Positions 56,001 through 64,000 of a stretch of DNA of 64,000 bases are shown here, in pieces. The number at the start of each line of letters is the position of its first letter. Position 1 is the first letter of the stretch. A program made the position numbers and the translations under genes. Origin of the DNA: Maribacter algicola (lineage in GTDB: Bacteria > Bacteroidota > Bacteroidia > Flavobacteriales > Flavobacteriaceae); assembly GCF_003933245.1 (NCBI RefSeq), contig NZ_QUSX01000001.1, forward strand, positions 1,240,001-1,304,000, given 5' to 3'. The notes beneath the pieces were generated by a model. The model had not been told where the DNA came from and made no database searches. It saw nothing but the letters and a program-made list of their open reading frames with translations.

Positions 56001-59000
56001 GGTGTCACTCCATTATCGACGGTTACCGTAACAACGGCCGTATTGATGCTGTTATCCGGAGCGCAATCAAAAGTTGTAGCCGTCGCACTTACCATCAAGG
56101 AGTCGGGTTCCGAAATACTTTCGCTCTTTCTGTCGTCACAACCCAGGCCGGAAATCACCCTTACCTGATAATCCCCAGCGGCCAAATTACCGAATATTGG
56201 GCTGGTCTGTGGACCGGCGATCGGGTTTACCAAGTCGGAAATGTCGTATAACTCGTAAAGATAATCTGGGTTTCCATCCGTAGCCGGATTTAAAATTGCC
56301 GTAATACTACCATCGCTTCCCCCCGCACAACTTACATCCACAATTGTGGCATCCAATAATACTGGTAAAATTGGAGCCTCCAACGCTTGTGAAATGGTCT
56401 TTTCACAAATTGGGTTGCTTGTGTCCAAGTCACGAACTAGGAAATTGTAATTACCTACCTGAACAAGGTTCGCAAAAATCCCCGTTGTGTTCGTAATGGT
56501 TGTTGTACCATCTGGATAAGTGATCGTGAATTCAAGGTTTGAAGAGCTTCCGGTAACATTTACCGTGATTTCACCACCAGGATTTACGGTACAATCGATT
56601 ACCTTGTCCACTGTAGTGGTCAAATTCATTTCCTCGTACAATAAAACGGCCGGTGTTATTGCGGTACATCCCCACTGATCCGTAACGGTTACCTCATAAC
56701 TGCCAGCTCCCAGTCCGGAGAAAATTGGTGTATTCTGGGGAGCACGGAAATTGGAACCGTTCAATAAGAGTTGATACGTATAGTTGGAGCCCTGACCTCC
56801 TACGGCCAAAACTTCAATCTCTCCTTGCAAATTGGTACAGTTTTCCTGATTTACCTGCAAACTGGCAGTTATAGGAGTTGGATCTACCAACACAATAGTG
56901 TTATCGATCAATTGCTCACAACCTTGGGCATCCCTTACCCAAGCTTGGTATGTTCCTGCGGATAGACCTCCTAAAGAAGGAGAGGCCAAATAGTCCGATG
57001 GGGCACTTGGAGCTGCGATACCAATGTAATAGGTATAACCTCCCCATCCACCAGTAACATTTATGATTTCTATGATGCCATCATTACCTGGAACACACGT
57101 AATTTCGGTGATATCGATAGCCCCAGTAATCGCAGCAGGTGGTCCTGCAATTGTAAACGCCTCCGTATTTTCGCAGAAAGGGTTATTGTCCTGCGAAATG
57201 GATACATAATAACTTCCAGCCGGTAAATTGATGTCGGCCATTGGGCCGTTGGTGGCCTCATTGCCAGTTACCACGGAAATATCGTCGGCAGTATTGGCCA
57301 AGGTTCCGTTGGTATCGTAAACTGTCCAAGTAAAGCCTCCTGGATAAGTTGCATCAACCAATTCAAAGTTGACCGCACCTGTAGATGTTCCATAACAAAC
57401 CACATCGCTTGTCTTGGCAACGTTAATTGTAAAAGTATTAGGTTCCAACAAGGTTTCAGATGCAGAGATGATACATCCTGTATCTATATGTCTCGCCAAA
57501 ATGGTATACGGTCCAGCCGCCAAACCTGGGAAGACATTGGATACTTGATAGTTCGAACCATTATCGATACTAAATTCGAATCTCGAAGGGTCCCCTAACG
57601 TAGACACTACGCTCATGGTCAATTCCCCGTCGTTTCCTGGGTTACATGTAACCGTATTGGTAATACTGGCCGATGCGGATATCAATTCGTCAAACGGAGC
57701 GATAACCGCTGTCGTTGAGCCTAAACAGCCGTTGCTGTCATACACATTGATAGTATAGCTTCCCCCGGCAAAATCGGTTTCAGTATATACGGGATTCGTT
57801 CCCGATTGAACAACCACCGGAGCCTCTACGGGTACCGTGTTGGGGTCGTCCTCTTCTATAAACTCATACCTCACGTAGGTTCCTGAACCTCCTGTAATTG
57901 CAGGGGTATCTATGGTAATCGTTGCATTGTTTTCGTTGTTTCCAATCGTACAGGCAAAATCTACCACTGTTGCATTCACATTGGCGATGATTTCTGGCTG
58001 TGTAATTACTTGGGTAACATCCATAAAACAGCCGTTTGCCGCTGTAACCCTTATGGTATAGGTGATTCCCGGAGCAATCAAACCTTCTAGCCCTTGGAAC
58101 GTGGCCCTTGTAGCCGTACTGGTCGTTGGAGCAATAGGGAAAGTGGCACTGCTTCCAGGACCTGAAATTATCTCATAGGAATAAGGTCCGGTACCTACAT
58201 CCGTACTTGTTACCGTGATGGTCCCGTCATCGGCACCGTTACAGGTAACATCGGTAAAACTGGAAACACTAATGTTTGGCGTTACCGCTGGCGAAACATT
58301 TACTACAATGCTGCCCAAACAATTGGGTATGGCCGTACTGGTGTCATATACCGTTACAGTATAGCTACCATCAATGCTGGCACCTGTCCATGTGATACTT
58401 GAACCGCCCATTGCTGCTCTAGCTTGGTCCACTGCACCGGGCCCGTCAATCTCATAATCGTAGGAACCTGATCCTGCAGTAACATTAATGGTAATTTCGG
58501 CATTGTTGGCAGGAGCTACCTCACAATCCAATAAGGTGGTTAAACTAGCATTAAATTGTAATGGGGGTTGAATATCAAATGTTTCAGTAACTGAACATCC
58601 GTTCAAATCCCTAACCTCAATTTCTTGGGCCAATCCAGAGTTAAGTCCCGACACCAAATATTGGTTGCTGCCATCAAACGTAAAGTTTTGGAAGGCATTT
58701 CCGTTCACTCGAATTTGGAACGGTGCCGAAGCGACCAATGGATTATCCAGAGTAACCAATACTTGGAACGTTCCCTCGTCCACACATTCATCCACTAGGG
58801 ACAAACTAATGATTGGGCTTGGGTCTTCCAGTACCGTAATCGGCCTTTGGAAAATACATCCATAGGCATCCTTAACGTAGACTATGTAATCACCGGCCTC
58901 CACATTCGCTGAAGTGGCACTTACCCAACCTGCATCACCGGCCAAAGGTGCAGGAGCCGAATCCAGTAAATATTGATATTCATACGGAGCCGTTCCGTTT

Positions 59001-62000
59001 CGTCCCGCAGCGGTAATGATGCCCGCATTGAGATTACAGTTGTCGTTTTGTGGAGAGGCAACATCCAAATCCAGCGCAAAGGCGGATTCCCGTATCGTAA
59101 AAGTACCTCCATCCACGGAACAACCATTGTTAGGTCCACCCACCTCCGTGAGCAACAAATAGTACTCACCAGGAGGCAAGGTTGCAAAATTGCTTACCGT
59201 TACGGAACCAGGTGGGTTTACACTGGATGTACCCATATACCCGGTAGTTACATTGGATTGCCTGTTGAAAACTTCATATTGTACATCGGTTGCAGCAACA
59301 TCATACCCGGAAAAGGTAAAGGAGATATTACCGTCCGCAGATCCTGTACAACTTACATTATTAACAGCGTCAAGCGTAGCCACCATGGATGATGGCGTGT
59401 TGATGGGTGCAGCGGCCTCCTCAAAATAATAACAATTGGTAGTTAAATCGAACACCACAAAAGTATACGTAATGCCAGGTGTAAGTCCGGTAAACGTTGA
59501 AGTAAAGCCTCCAAGAACATCCGGAGCCTGATAGCTGCTCGAATACGGAGCAGCATACGTTTCCAAAATAGCAAACTCATAATTTCCACTTCCTACGGCA
59601 GCACCTACAGACACTACTGCAGTTCCCCCTACCAAACAATCTACAGTGGCCGTAGATACATCAATATCCAGGTCATTGGGTGGTGATGCAATGATTTCGG
59701 TTGTATAGGAAGCACAACCGTTGGCGTCTACTACATCAATTTGATAAATACCGAATTCCAATACCGTAAAAGTATGGTCTCTTGTACCCGGTGTTGTGAT
59801 ATGGGTTTGTGTAGGAATCCCATTGTTTCCAGTTAAAATATAGGTATACTCGGCAGTTCCGCCTGAAACCCCAGAAATGGAAATTTCACCGGGATTCGTT
59901 GTCCCCAATCCAGCATCACAGGTAATTGGCACGTCTGAGGTAGTATAAACAATAGGGCTAGGTTCAGAAATGGTTACCGGAAATGGTGCGGAAACACAAC
60001 CTTTACTGTCCGTAATGGTCACCTCATAATTGCCCGCTGGTAAACCTGTGGTCTGGGTTCCATAATTGGTAGGGCCAGAAGTTTCCACTACATTGACTAC
60101 ATAAGGAGGTACACCCACGGAAGTATCTATTTGAACATCCAAGGAGCCCGTGCTTTCACCATTACATAGTATATCCGTTGGAACTACATTGGCAATTACG
60201 GGGGTTTGGGCTTCCGTAATCGTAATAGGATTGGTTACCACCACACAATTTACGGGCGTAGAGGTATCCGTGACCCTAAATACAAAGGTTCCAAATAGGT
60301 TGGTCGTGAATACGTTCCCAACAAAATTCGTATTTGCATAGGTAGTTCCCCCATCATTGGACCATTCATATGCGTATGTTCCTGAACCTCCGTTGGCATT
60401 TATCGTGACGGATGCATCCATCAAACACGTTAAATCGTTCGTTAGGACCGCATTCGCGGTTAATTGGGGGTTTATCGTTACCGTTTGGGTATTGGGTGCC
60501 AAAGGACATCCTAGGGCATCCCTTACTTCAATATCATAAGAGCCTGCGGAAAGATTACTAAAGGTAAAGGTTGTAGCCGTTGTTGGTGTTGGAGCCAACC
60601 AAGGGCCGCCGTTTATCCTAAACTGATATCCTCCATTTCCACTGGAAACATTCACGACAATTTCACCATCATTATTTCCACTGTAACAGGTTGTGGGTTC
60701 TGCCGTAAACACGATTGGGTCCGTTGGGTTTATGGTGAGCGGGGCATCGATTACATCCTCGCAATTGTTTATATCACGCACACGCACCAAATAATCGCCT
60801 GGGATAAGTCCGCTGAAAGTGGTATTGCTGCCATTGGTGGCAAAATCAAAACCTGCAATAATGCCTCCGACACCATCTTCCAGTTGATAGCTGTAGTTGG
60901 GGGTGCCACCTATAGCCGATGCAATGATAACTCCTCCATCTGTACATGTCGCCTGACTATTGATCGATGCCGAAGCTACTACAGGAGTAGGTTCGTTGAT
61001 CGTTTGGTTCAATGTAACCGTACAACCTGCAATTGGGTTATCAACGTCCCTAATTGAAATTGTATAGTTACCTGCGGAAAGACCGGAAATAGTTTGTGGG
61101 GCCGTTGTGGTACTTCCTAAAATTGTGATAAAATTATCCAAACTATATTCAAAACCTCCAGCACCAAAATTATCGACATCAAAAGTAATGGAACCATTAT
61201 TGTCACCATTACACGTAACATCCATAGCAGATACGATGCTGGCTTCGAAGGCATTTCCTGGCTCAACGGTTACATCAATAGTTACCGTTTGAGGACATTG
61301 TTCTGGAAGTTGAGTAGCAATTATATTATCGATAACAACGTCGTTTCCTGCCGTCGCAGTTCCAATAGTTCTTATTACAATGTCAAGATTGGTCTCTGCA
61401 CCCGGGTTCAAAGTTATATTGTAATTTTCCCATATATCAGGATCCGTACTCTTGGGAATATTACCGGTAGGAATGCTTGCTATGACCGTACCCGATGAGT
61501 TTACCAGTTGAACATCAAGATTGGCATCTGCTCCAGTAGAACCTACAAACTTGAGGTTGAAAACATCAATTGAAATGGTGATGTCCCTGTTTGGAATCAC
61601 TTCTATTCCCCTTTTTGCATAAACGATGCCGTTGACACCGGCTACACCACCAATATTAATGGCAAGGTATCTTCCATTTGGGTTGCCAGACTGTTCGTTG
61701 GGGACCAACCATGTGTAAGGGTTTACGATTGTGTTTGCAACTGAATATTCCCCATCCTGTATATGTGTATCCGTACCAAAACTTGGACAACTACTAGGGC
61801 TTCCATCTTGGGGTTCATAACAGAATAAGGGGTCAATTTCCGTAATGCTGGTTGGTGCACCAACTCCAAAATCCTCGCGCAACAAAACACTTGGAGAAGG
61901 AGCCGCATTGCTTATATAATCGACAGAAATCGTATGTGTGCCGACTGGAACATTGTTAAATATATTGGAATCTGCAGGTGTGTTAGGAGTCCCATTCAAG

Positions 62001-64000
62001 CTGTACGTGTAATCCAAACTTGGATCATCCGTTCCTATGGTTACGATACCCGTTCCATCACAGGAATAATCCACCGTTGGGGTCAAGGTAACATTGGGAG
62101 GTGTTGGTGCCGGATCAATTGTTACGGACATTGGGTAGGTACAACCATTGGCATCTTGCACGTATAGGGTATGCGTACCTGCCAATAAATAATCTATGGC
62201 ATTGGCCCCGTAGGACAATCCGCCGTCAAAACTGTAGGTATATGGTGCCGTTCCTCCTAGTACATTGGTAATCCGCACCTCAGCACCGGCACTTGGATTA
62301 CATTCAATCAGCTGGGTAACCGCAGCGGATGCTGACAAGGTAAAAGGTTCCGTAATCGAGTATAACTGACTTACCTCACAATTGTTTGCATCCCGTACCC
62401 GAACCGTGTAATTCCCCGTGCCCAGGTTGTTAAAGATGTTGGTTGTTTGATAGGTTGCACCGTTATTTATACTATATCTATACGGAGCTTCCCCACCACT
62501 TGCCAAAATTGTTATGGTTGCTTGGTTTTCCCCACTACAAAGAATAGGGGTGTTGGACACTGAAATGGCCAAGGGTGCATCCTGAACAATGTTGATGTCA
62601 TACCTAGCTTCACAGTATCCTGCATTTCCGTTGTTATCCCTTACATAGACATCGTAGTCTCCTGAAGCACTTACGGTAAAAGGATTAGTCGTTGAGAAAT
62701 CGCCTGCAGTTGGTGATACACCATCGGCAACAACAGCGTATACATAATTTCCGTCTCCACCGGCTGCAGTAATATCAATATCAGTATCCGTGGCACATGC
62801 GGTAATATTGCCAGCACTGGCAATAAGGCTAAGTTCAGGGTTAATTGTAATGGCTTGTGTATCTGTACAGCTATTTCCGTCCCTAACATTGATGGTATAG
62901 GTTCCAGGAGCAAGGCCTGTAAACACATTTGATGTGCTATAACCACCTCCATTTATATTATATTCAAAATTACCATCGCCTCCGGAGGTAACATTGGCCG
63001 TTATCGTCAATCCAACCGCATCGTCATAACAGAAATCATTGGGCGTTATTACCAGTACCGGAGCGGTTGCCGGGTTTATATCAAAAGTAAAGGGTACCGT
63101 ACAATTGTTGGCATCCGTAACGGTGCCCGTATAGGTGCCTCCCTGTGTTAGATTGTTAAATGAGCCATTGGTATTGGTGCCAAATACCGAAGTGTCAGGA
63201 TTTAAAAGGGTATATTCATAACTTCCCCATCCTCCAGTGGAAGATATGATAACACTTCCGTCATCCAAACATGTTGGCTGGGTAACATTGGGCGTTGCAA
63301 CGGTAAGCGCCGTAGGAGGTCCTTCTAAAGTATATATTGTACTGTAGTTACAAGTAGTGTCCGTATCTACAATATCTAAGGTGTAATCGCCCGCGCCTAA
63401 ATTTGGCAAGCTAATGATTGCCTGTACGCCACCTGTTGCAACCGTTCCAGAAGGACCGGTAACTGTATAGGTGAAATTTTGTCCGGTTTGATAATTAACG
63501 TTGAACTGTACCGTTCCATCGGTCGCACCAAAACAGGAAACAGGAGTTACCGTGATACCGCTCATGGTAATGGGTACAATAGGTGCTATGGTATGGTTTT
63601 CTTCATAAAAACAGCCATCGGCATCCGTTACCCTAATAGTATACGTGTCCGGAGCCAAACCGTTAAAGTCGGCCGTGTTTCCAGAAGTGGCATCCGGCGC
63701 AATAAAAGAAGGGGCAACTATCTGGAAGGTCAATGGAGCCTTTCCCCCTACCGAGGTAACCTGTAAATCAACCGTGCCAGATGGACAGGTTATTTGAGAT
63801 TCCACAACCGACAAATCTGTTGGAGGATCCGTTGGGTCTAGTGTTACAGGAGCGGTAGCCAATACACATCCGGCGGCATCCCTTACTGTTATTGTATATG
63901 TTCCCGCTGTCAAGTTTTCGAACCTGTGGGCATTGGGTGTCGAATCCGGAATGAAATTTATTCCATCGATACTATAGCTATAGGGTGCCGTTCCACCGGA
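53021..64000 (-). CDS. sprB: giant SprB-like adhesin, T9SS type B sorting domain (5' end beyond window)
   Basis: The frame is open to the window end (more than 3650 codons visible); an apparent TTG start at 63913 is only internal. The protein is built of about 80-90-residue SprB-type repeats, each with TCxGxxDGS, G(G)xxPYxYS and L..GxYTIxVxDxxGC-like strands. One non-repeat domain of about 200 residues interrupts them (DNA 61305-61895), starting LREDFG and resembling a jelly-roll. The C-terminus (IPNFFTPDGDGENDFW, YDRYGRVV, GWDGRYEGKELPTGDYWY) is the type B T9SS sorting domain. It is secreted to the cell surface and propelled along gliding tracks or acts in adhesion. The paired sprF-like gene follows. 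Confidence 0.93.
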   Translation of the reverse strand, partial: SGGTAPYSYSIDGINFIPDSTPNAHRFENLTAGTYTITVRDAAGCVLATAPVTLDPTDPPTDLSVVESQITCPSGTVDLQVTSVGGKAPLTFQIVAPSFIAPDATSGNTADFNGLAPDTYTIRVTDADGCFYEENHTIAPIVPITMSGITVTPVSCFGATDGTVQFNVNYQTGQNFTYTVTGPSGTVATGGVQAIISLPNLGAGDYTLDIVDTDTTCNYSTIYTLEGPPTALTVATPNVTQPTCLDDGSVIISSTGGWGSYEYTLLNPDTSVFGTNTNGSFNNLTQGGTYTGTVTDANNCTVPFTFDINPATAPVLVITPNDFCYDDAVGLTITANVTSGGDGNFEYNINGGGYSTSNVFTGLAPGTYTINVRDGNSCTDTQAITINPELSLIASAGNITACATDTDIDITAAGGDGNYVYAVVADGVSPTAGDFSTTNPFTVSASGDYDVYVRDNNGNAGYCEARYDINIVQDAPLAISVSNTPILCSGENQATITILASGGEAPYRYSINNGATYQTTNIFNNLGTGNYTVRVRDANNCEVSQLYSITEPFTLSASAAVTQLIECNPSAGAEVRITNVLGGTAPYTYSFDGGLSYGANAIDYLLAGTHTLYVQDANGCTYPMSVTIDPAPTPPNVTLTPTVDYSCDGTGIVTIGTDDPSLDYTYSLNGTPNTPADSNIFNNVPVGTHTISVDYISNAAPSPSVLLREDFGVGAPTSITEIDPLFCYEPQDGSPSSCPSFGTDTHIQDGEYSVANTIVNPYTWLVPNEQSGNPNGRYLAINIGGVAGVNGIVYAKRGIEVIPNRDITISIDVFNLKFVGSTGADANLDVQLVNSSGTVIASIPTGNIPKSTDPDIWENYNITLNPGAETNLDIVIRTIGTATAGNDVVIDNIIATQLPEQCPQTVTIDVTVEPGNAFEASIVSAMDVTCNGDNNGSITFDVDNFGAGGFEYSLDNFITILGSTTTAPQTISGLSAGNYTISIRDVDNPIAGCTVTLNQTINEPTPVVASASINSQATCTDGGVIIASAIGGTPNYSYQLEDGVGGIIAGFDFATNGSNTTFSGLIPGDYLVRVRDINNCEDVIDAPLTINPTDPIVFTAEPTTCYSGNNDGEIVVNVSSGNGGYQFRINGGPWLAPTPTTATTFTFSNLSAGSYDIEVRDALGCPLAPNTQTVTINPQLTANAVLTNDLTCLMDASVTINANGGSGTYAYEWSNDGGTTYANTNFVGNVFTTNLFGTFVFRVTDTSTPVNCVVVTNPITITEAQTPVIANVVPTDILCNGESTGSLDVQIDTSVGVPPYVVNVVETSGPTNYGTQTTGLPAGNYEVTITDSKGCVSAPFPVTISEPSPIVYTTSDVPITCDAGLGTTNPGEISISGVSGGTAEYTYILTGNNGIPTQTHITTPGTRDHTFTVLEFGIYQIDVVDANGCASYTTEIIASPPNDLDIDVSTATVDCLVGGTAVVSVGAAVGSGNYEFAILETYAAPYSSSYQAPDVLGGFTSTFTGLTPGITYTFVVFDLTTNCYYFEEAAAPINTPSSMVATLDAVNNVSCTGSADGNISFTFSGYDVAATDVQYEVFNRQSNVTTGYMGTSSVNPPGSVTVSNFATLPPGEYYLLLTEVGGPNNGCSVDGGTFTIRESAFALDLDVASPQNDNCNLNAGIITAAGRNGTAPYEYQYLLDSAPAPLAGDAGWVSATSANVEAGDYIVYVKDAYGCIFQRPITVLEDPSPIISLSLVDECVDEGTFQVLVTLDNPLVASAPFQIRVNGNAFQNFTFDGSNQYLVSGLNSGLAQEIEVRDLNGCSVTETFDIQPPLQFNASLTTLLDCEVAPANNAEITINVTAGSGSYDYEIDGPGAVDQARAAMGGSSITWTGASIDGSYTVTVYDTSTAIPNCLGSIVVNVSPAVTPNISVSSFTDVTCNGADDGTITVTSTDVGTGPYSYEIISGPGSSATFPIAPTTSTATRATFQGLEGLIAPGITYTIRVTAANGCFMDVTQVITQPEIIANVNATVVDFACTIGNNENNATITIDTPAITGGSGTYVRYEFIEEDDPNTVPVEAPVVVQSGTNPVYTETDFAGGSYTINVYDSNGCLGSTTAVIAPFDELISASASITNTVTCNPGNDGELTMSVVSTLGDPSRFEFSIDNGSNYQVSNVFPGLAAGPYTILARHIDTGCIISASETLLEPNTFTINVAKTSDVVCYGTSTGAVNFELVDATYPGGFTWTVYDTNGTLANTADDISVVTGNEATNGPMADINLPAGSYYVSISQDNNPFCENTEAFTIAGPPAAITGAIDITEITCVPGNDGIIEIINVTGGWGGYTYYIGIAAPSAPSDYLASPSLGGLSAGTYQAWVRDAQGCEQLIDNTIVLVDPTPITASLQVNQENCTNLQGEIEVLAVGGQGSNYTYQLLLNGSNFRAPQNTPIFSGLGAGSYEVTVTDQWGCTAITPAVLLYEEMNLTTTVDKVIDCTVNPGGEITVNVTGSSSNLEFTITYPDGTTTITNTTGIFANLVQVGNYNFLVRDLDTSNPICEKTISQALEAPILPVLLDATIVDVSCAGGSDGSITAILNPATDGNPDYLYELYDISDLVNPIAGPQTSPIFGNLAAGDYQVRVISGLGCDDRKSESISEPDSLMVSATATTFDCAPDNSINTAVVTVTVDNGVTPPIGPSGTAPYLYSLDNVTYQSANTFNIADNGTVQNITVYVRDANGCIATDIVTIQPINRFTALVSTDVDITCTNDETVTITVSDNGLAHNYMYELLPIGNTNAVQTGFTATTATFDLLTTGSYTFRVTDVDTGCYFDTPAYNVEPYDFIRATATAVTPVTCFGDSNGELEINITGYTGNYNYQIFDAAGNPVGGVVSTDTSVNPRVVGGLSGGNYYVTITETDVPFCSEDTNMVTIASPDMALTAVVDVLSQPTCTNDRGEIRVVPEGGFGPYTISITNGTNTFTENNVYANVFNGLSAGTYDITVTDQAGCVYTDAVVLDPATPIVANATPLVTNLACYGDMGATVTANITVAGGSGSYEYILNYIDADGTTILFSTASQLSPNFNDLGTGIYSITVTDGWECDVTTNTVEIIEPTPVRAQLIRTDPLTCATGAEFELTATGGSGSYEYSADGITFMPMTSNPMGLPATGTLGAGTYQYFVRDAVNGCDAVQSNAITEDMIDPLVLLVDQSAAYINCTGESTAIIYADAFGGLGNYQFELFTDASLSVASRIAGPTSIGEFRNLPAGTYYVSVTSEDCTTLPEEVIITEPVPLTYVDEVVNVTCEGEGNGSITVTLSGGSGGYQYAISPNLNQFDTVNTFTDLEPGDYIVIAQDQNGCFEYLEYTITEPSMLMVNATATPEICVDSQDGAISLSITGGTAPYSTALNSNDDADFVQGRIDFTDMAAGNYLIFVRDANGCETNVVVDIEPGVNLNATVEPVYVCTGDLPDNYVNITLEDESLIGDVMYALDSTDASALQLNPDFRNIAPGNHYITIAHSNGCLVTVDFTIESFEPLTLLLEQRSLNEITAIAEGGSPEYTYYFDGVDNGNDNTFYIMRTDTYEVRVVDQNGCEMIASIFMEFIDVDIPNFFTPDGDGENDFWIPKNIQQFPDILIKIYDRYGRVVSRQAHDAKGWDGRYEGKELPTGDYWYVIQLNGEEDSREFVGHFTLYR

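Noticed and set aside
53213-63766. Many 60-140-codon frames on the plus strand inside the giant adhesin gene
   Set aside because: They are shadows of the low-stop, repeat-rich adhesin gene and have no recognisable motifs or starts.
63911-63913. TTG at 63913 as true start of the giant adhesin
   Set aside because: The repeat pattern continues in frame to the window end, with no signal peptide after the TTG.
53021-64000. Regular repeats suggestive of a CRISPR array
   Set aside because: The repeats are long (about 250 bases), diverged, in frame and encode SprB-type beta modules; no short identical repeats with unique spacers are present.

Overview
The window is a piece of a Flavobacteriaceae (Bacteroidota) chromosome, most likely from a marine gliding species. 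The evidence is lineage-typical genes: a PorP/SprF plus giant SprB-type adhesin pair with a type B T9SS sorting domain, a SusC/SusD pair, and small families largely confined to Flavobacteriia (DUF5687, DUF6427, DUF6341, DUF4837, DUF6909). Promoters also fit: TAnnTTTG -7 boxes sit in front of many genes. No phage, plasmid, CRISPR or intact insertion sequence is visible.

Layout. 1-1845 (minus): PadR regulator, HAAS-type membrane protein and a truncated DUF5687 membrane protein. 1846-2520: a gene-free stretch with two copies of a GC-rich hairpin repeat. 2521-7905: PaaE-like flavin/2Fe-2S reductase, SLC13 transporter, patatin-like lipase and DegP-type periplasmic protease. 8282-18345 (plus): an arsenosugar ('rSAM/selenodomain') locus consisting of a DUF2064 transferase, SusC, SusD, a Na+/solute symporter, a metallophosphoesterase-like protein fused to an AhpD-like protein, the radical SAM enzyme ArsS and a TetR regulator. 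18342-22537: GT9 glycosyltransferase, DUF4254, DUF6427, DUF6341 and purD. 22580-37720 (minus): a Wzx/Wzy polysaccharide locus with UDP-xylose synthase, initiating sugar transferase, two glycosyltransferases, WbpI/WbpD/WbpE/WbpB homologues, polymerase/ligase, flippase, RfbA/RfbB and Wzz. 37722-41825 (minus): DUF6909, GH3-like and M23 peptidase genes. 42016-50936: tatA, a large OmpA-family lipid- or peptidoglycan-anchoring candidate, a tiny membrane protein, DUF4837, an MltD-like transglycosylase, pgk and holB. 50936-51999: DoxX-like protein, tRNA-Cys with a decayed second copy, folB. 52047-64000 (minus): sprF-like gene and the 3' part (more than 3650 codons) of an sprB-like gene that runs off the window.

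How it fits together. The arsenosugar locus is the most unusual part. It joins an outer-membrane SusCD uptake pair and an inner-membrane symporter to the ArsS cassette, which suggests uptake or salvage of an organoarsenical rather than purely endogenous synthesis; no arsenite methyltransferase gene is present in the window. A palindrome similar to two sites in front of the TetR gene lies upstream of the first gene, so one regulator may govern the whole block. The polysaccharide locus carries four of the five enzymes for UDP-ManNAc(3NAc)A, with the first step (WbpA) missing from the window, plus orphan RfbA/RfbB.

Functions are inferred from motifs and family knowledge read by eye. No database search, structure prediction or statistics was run.
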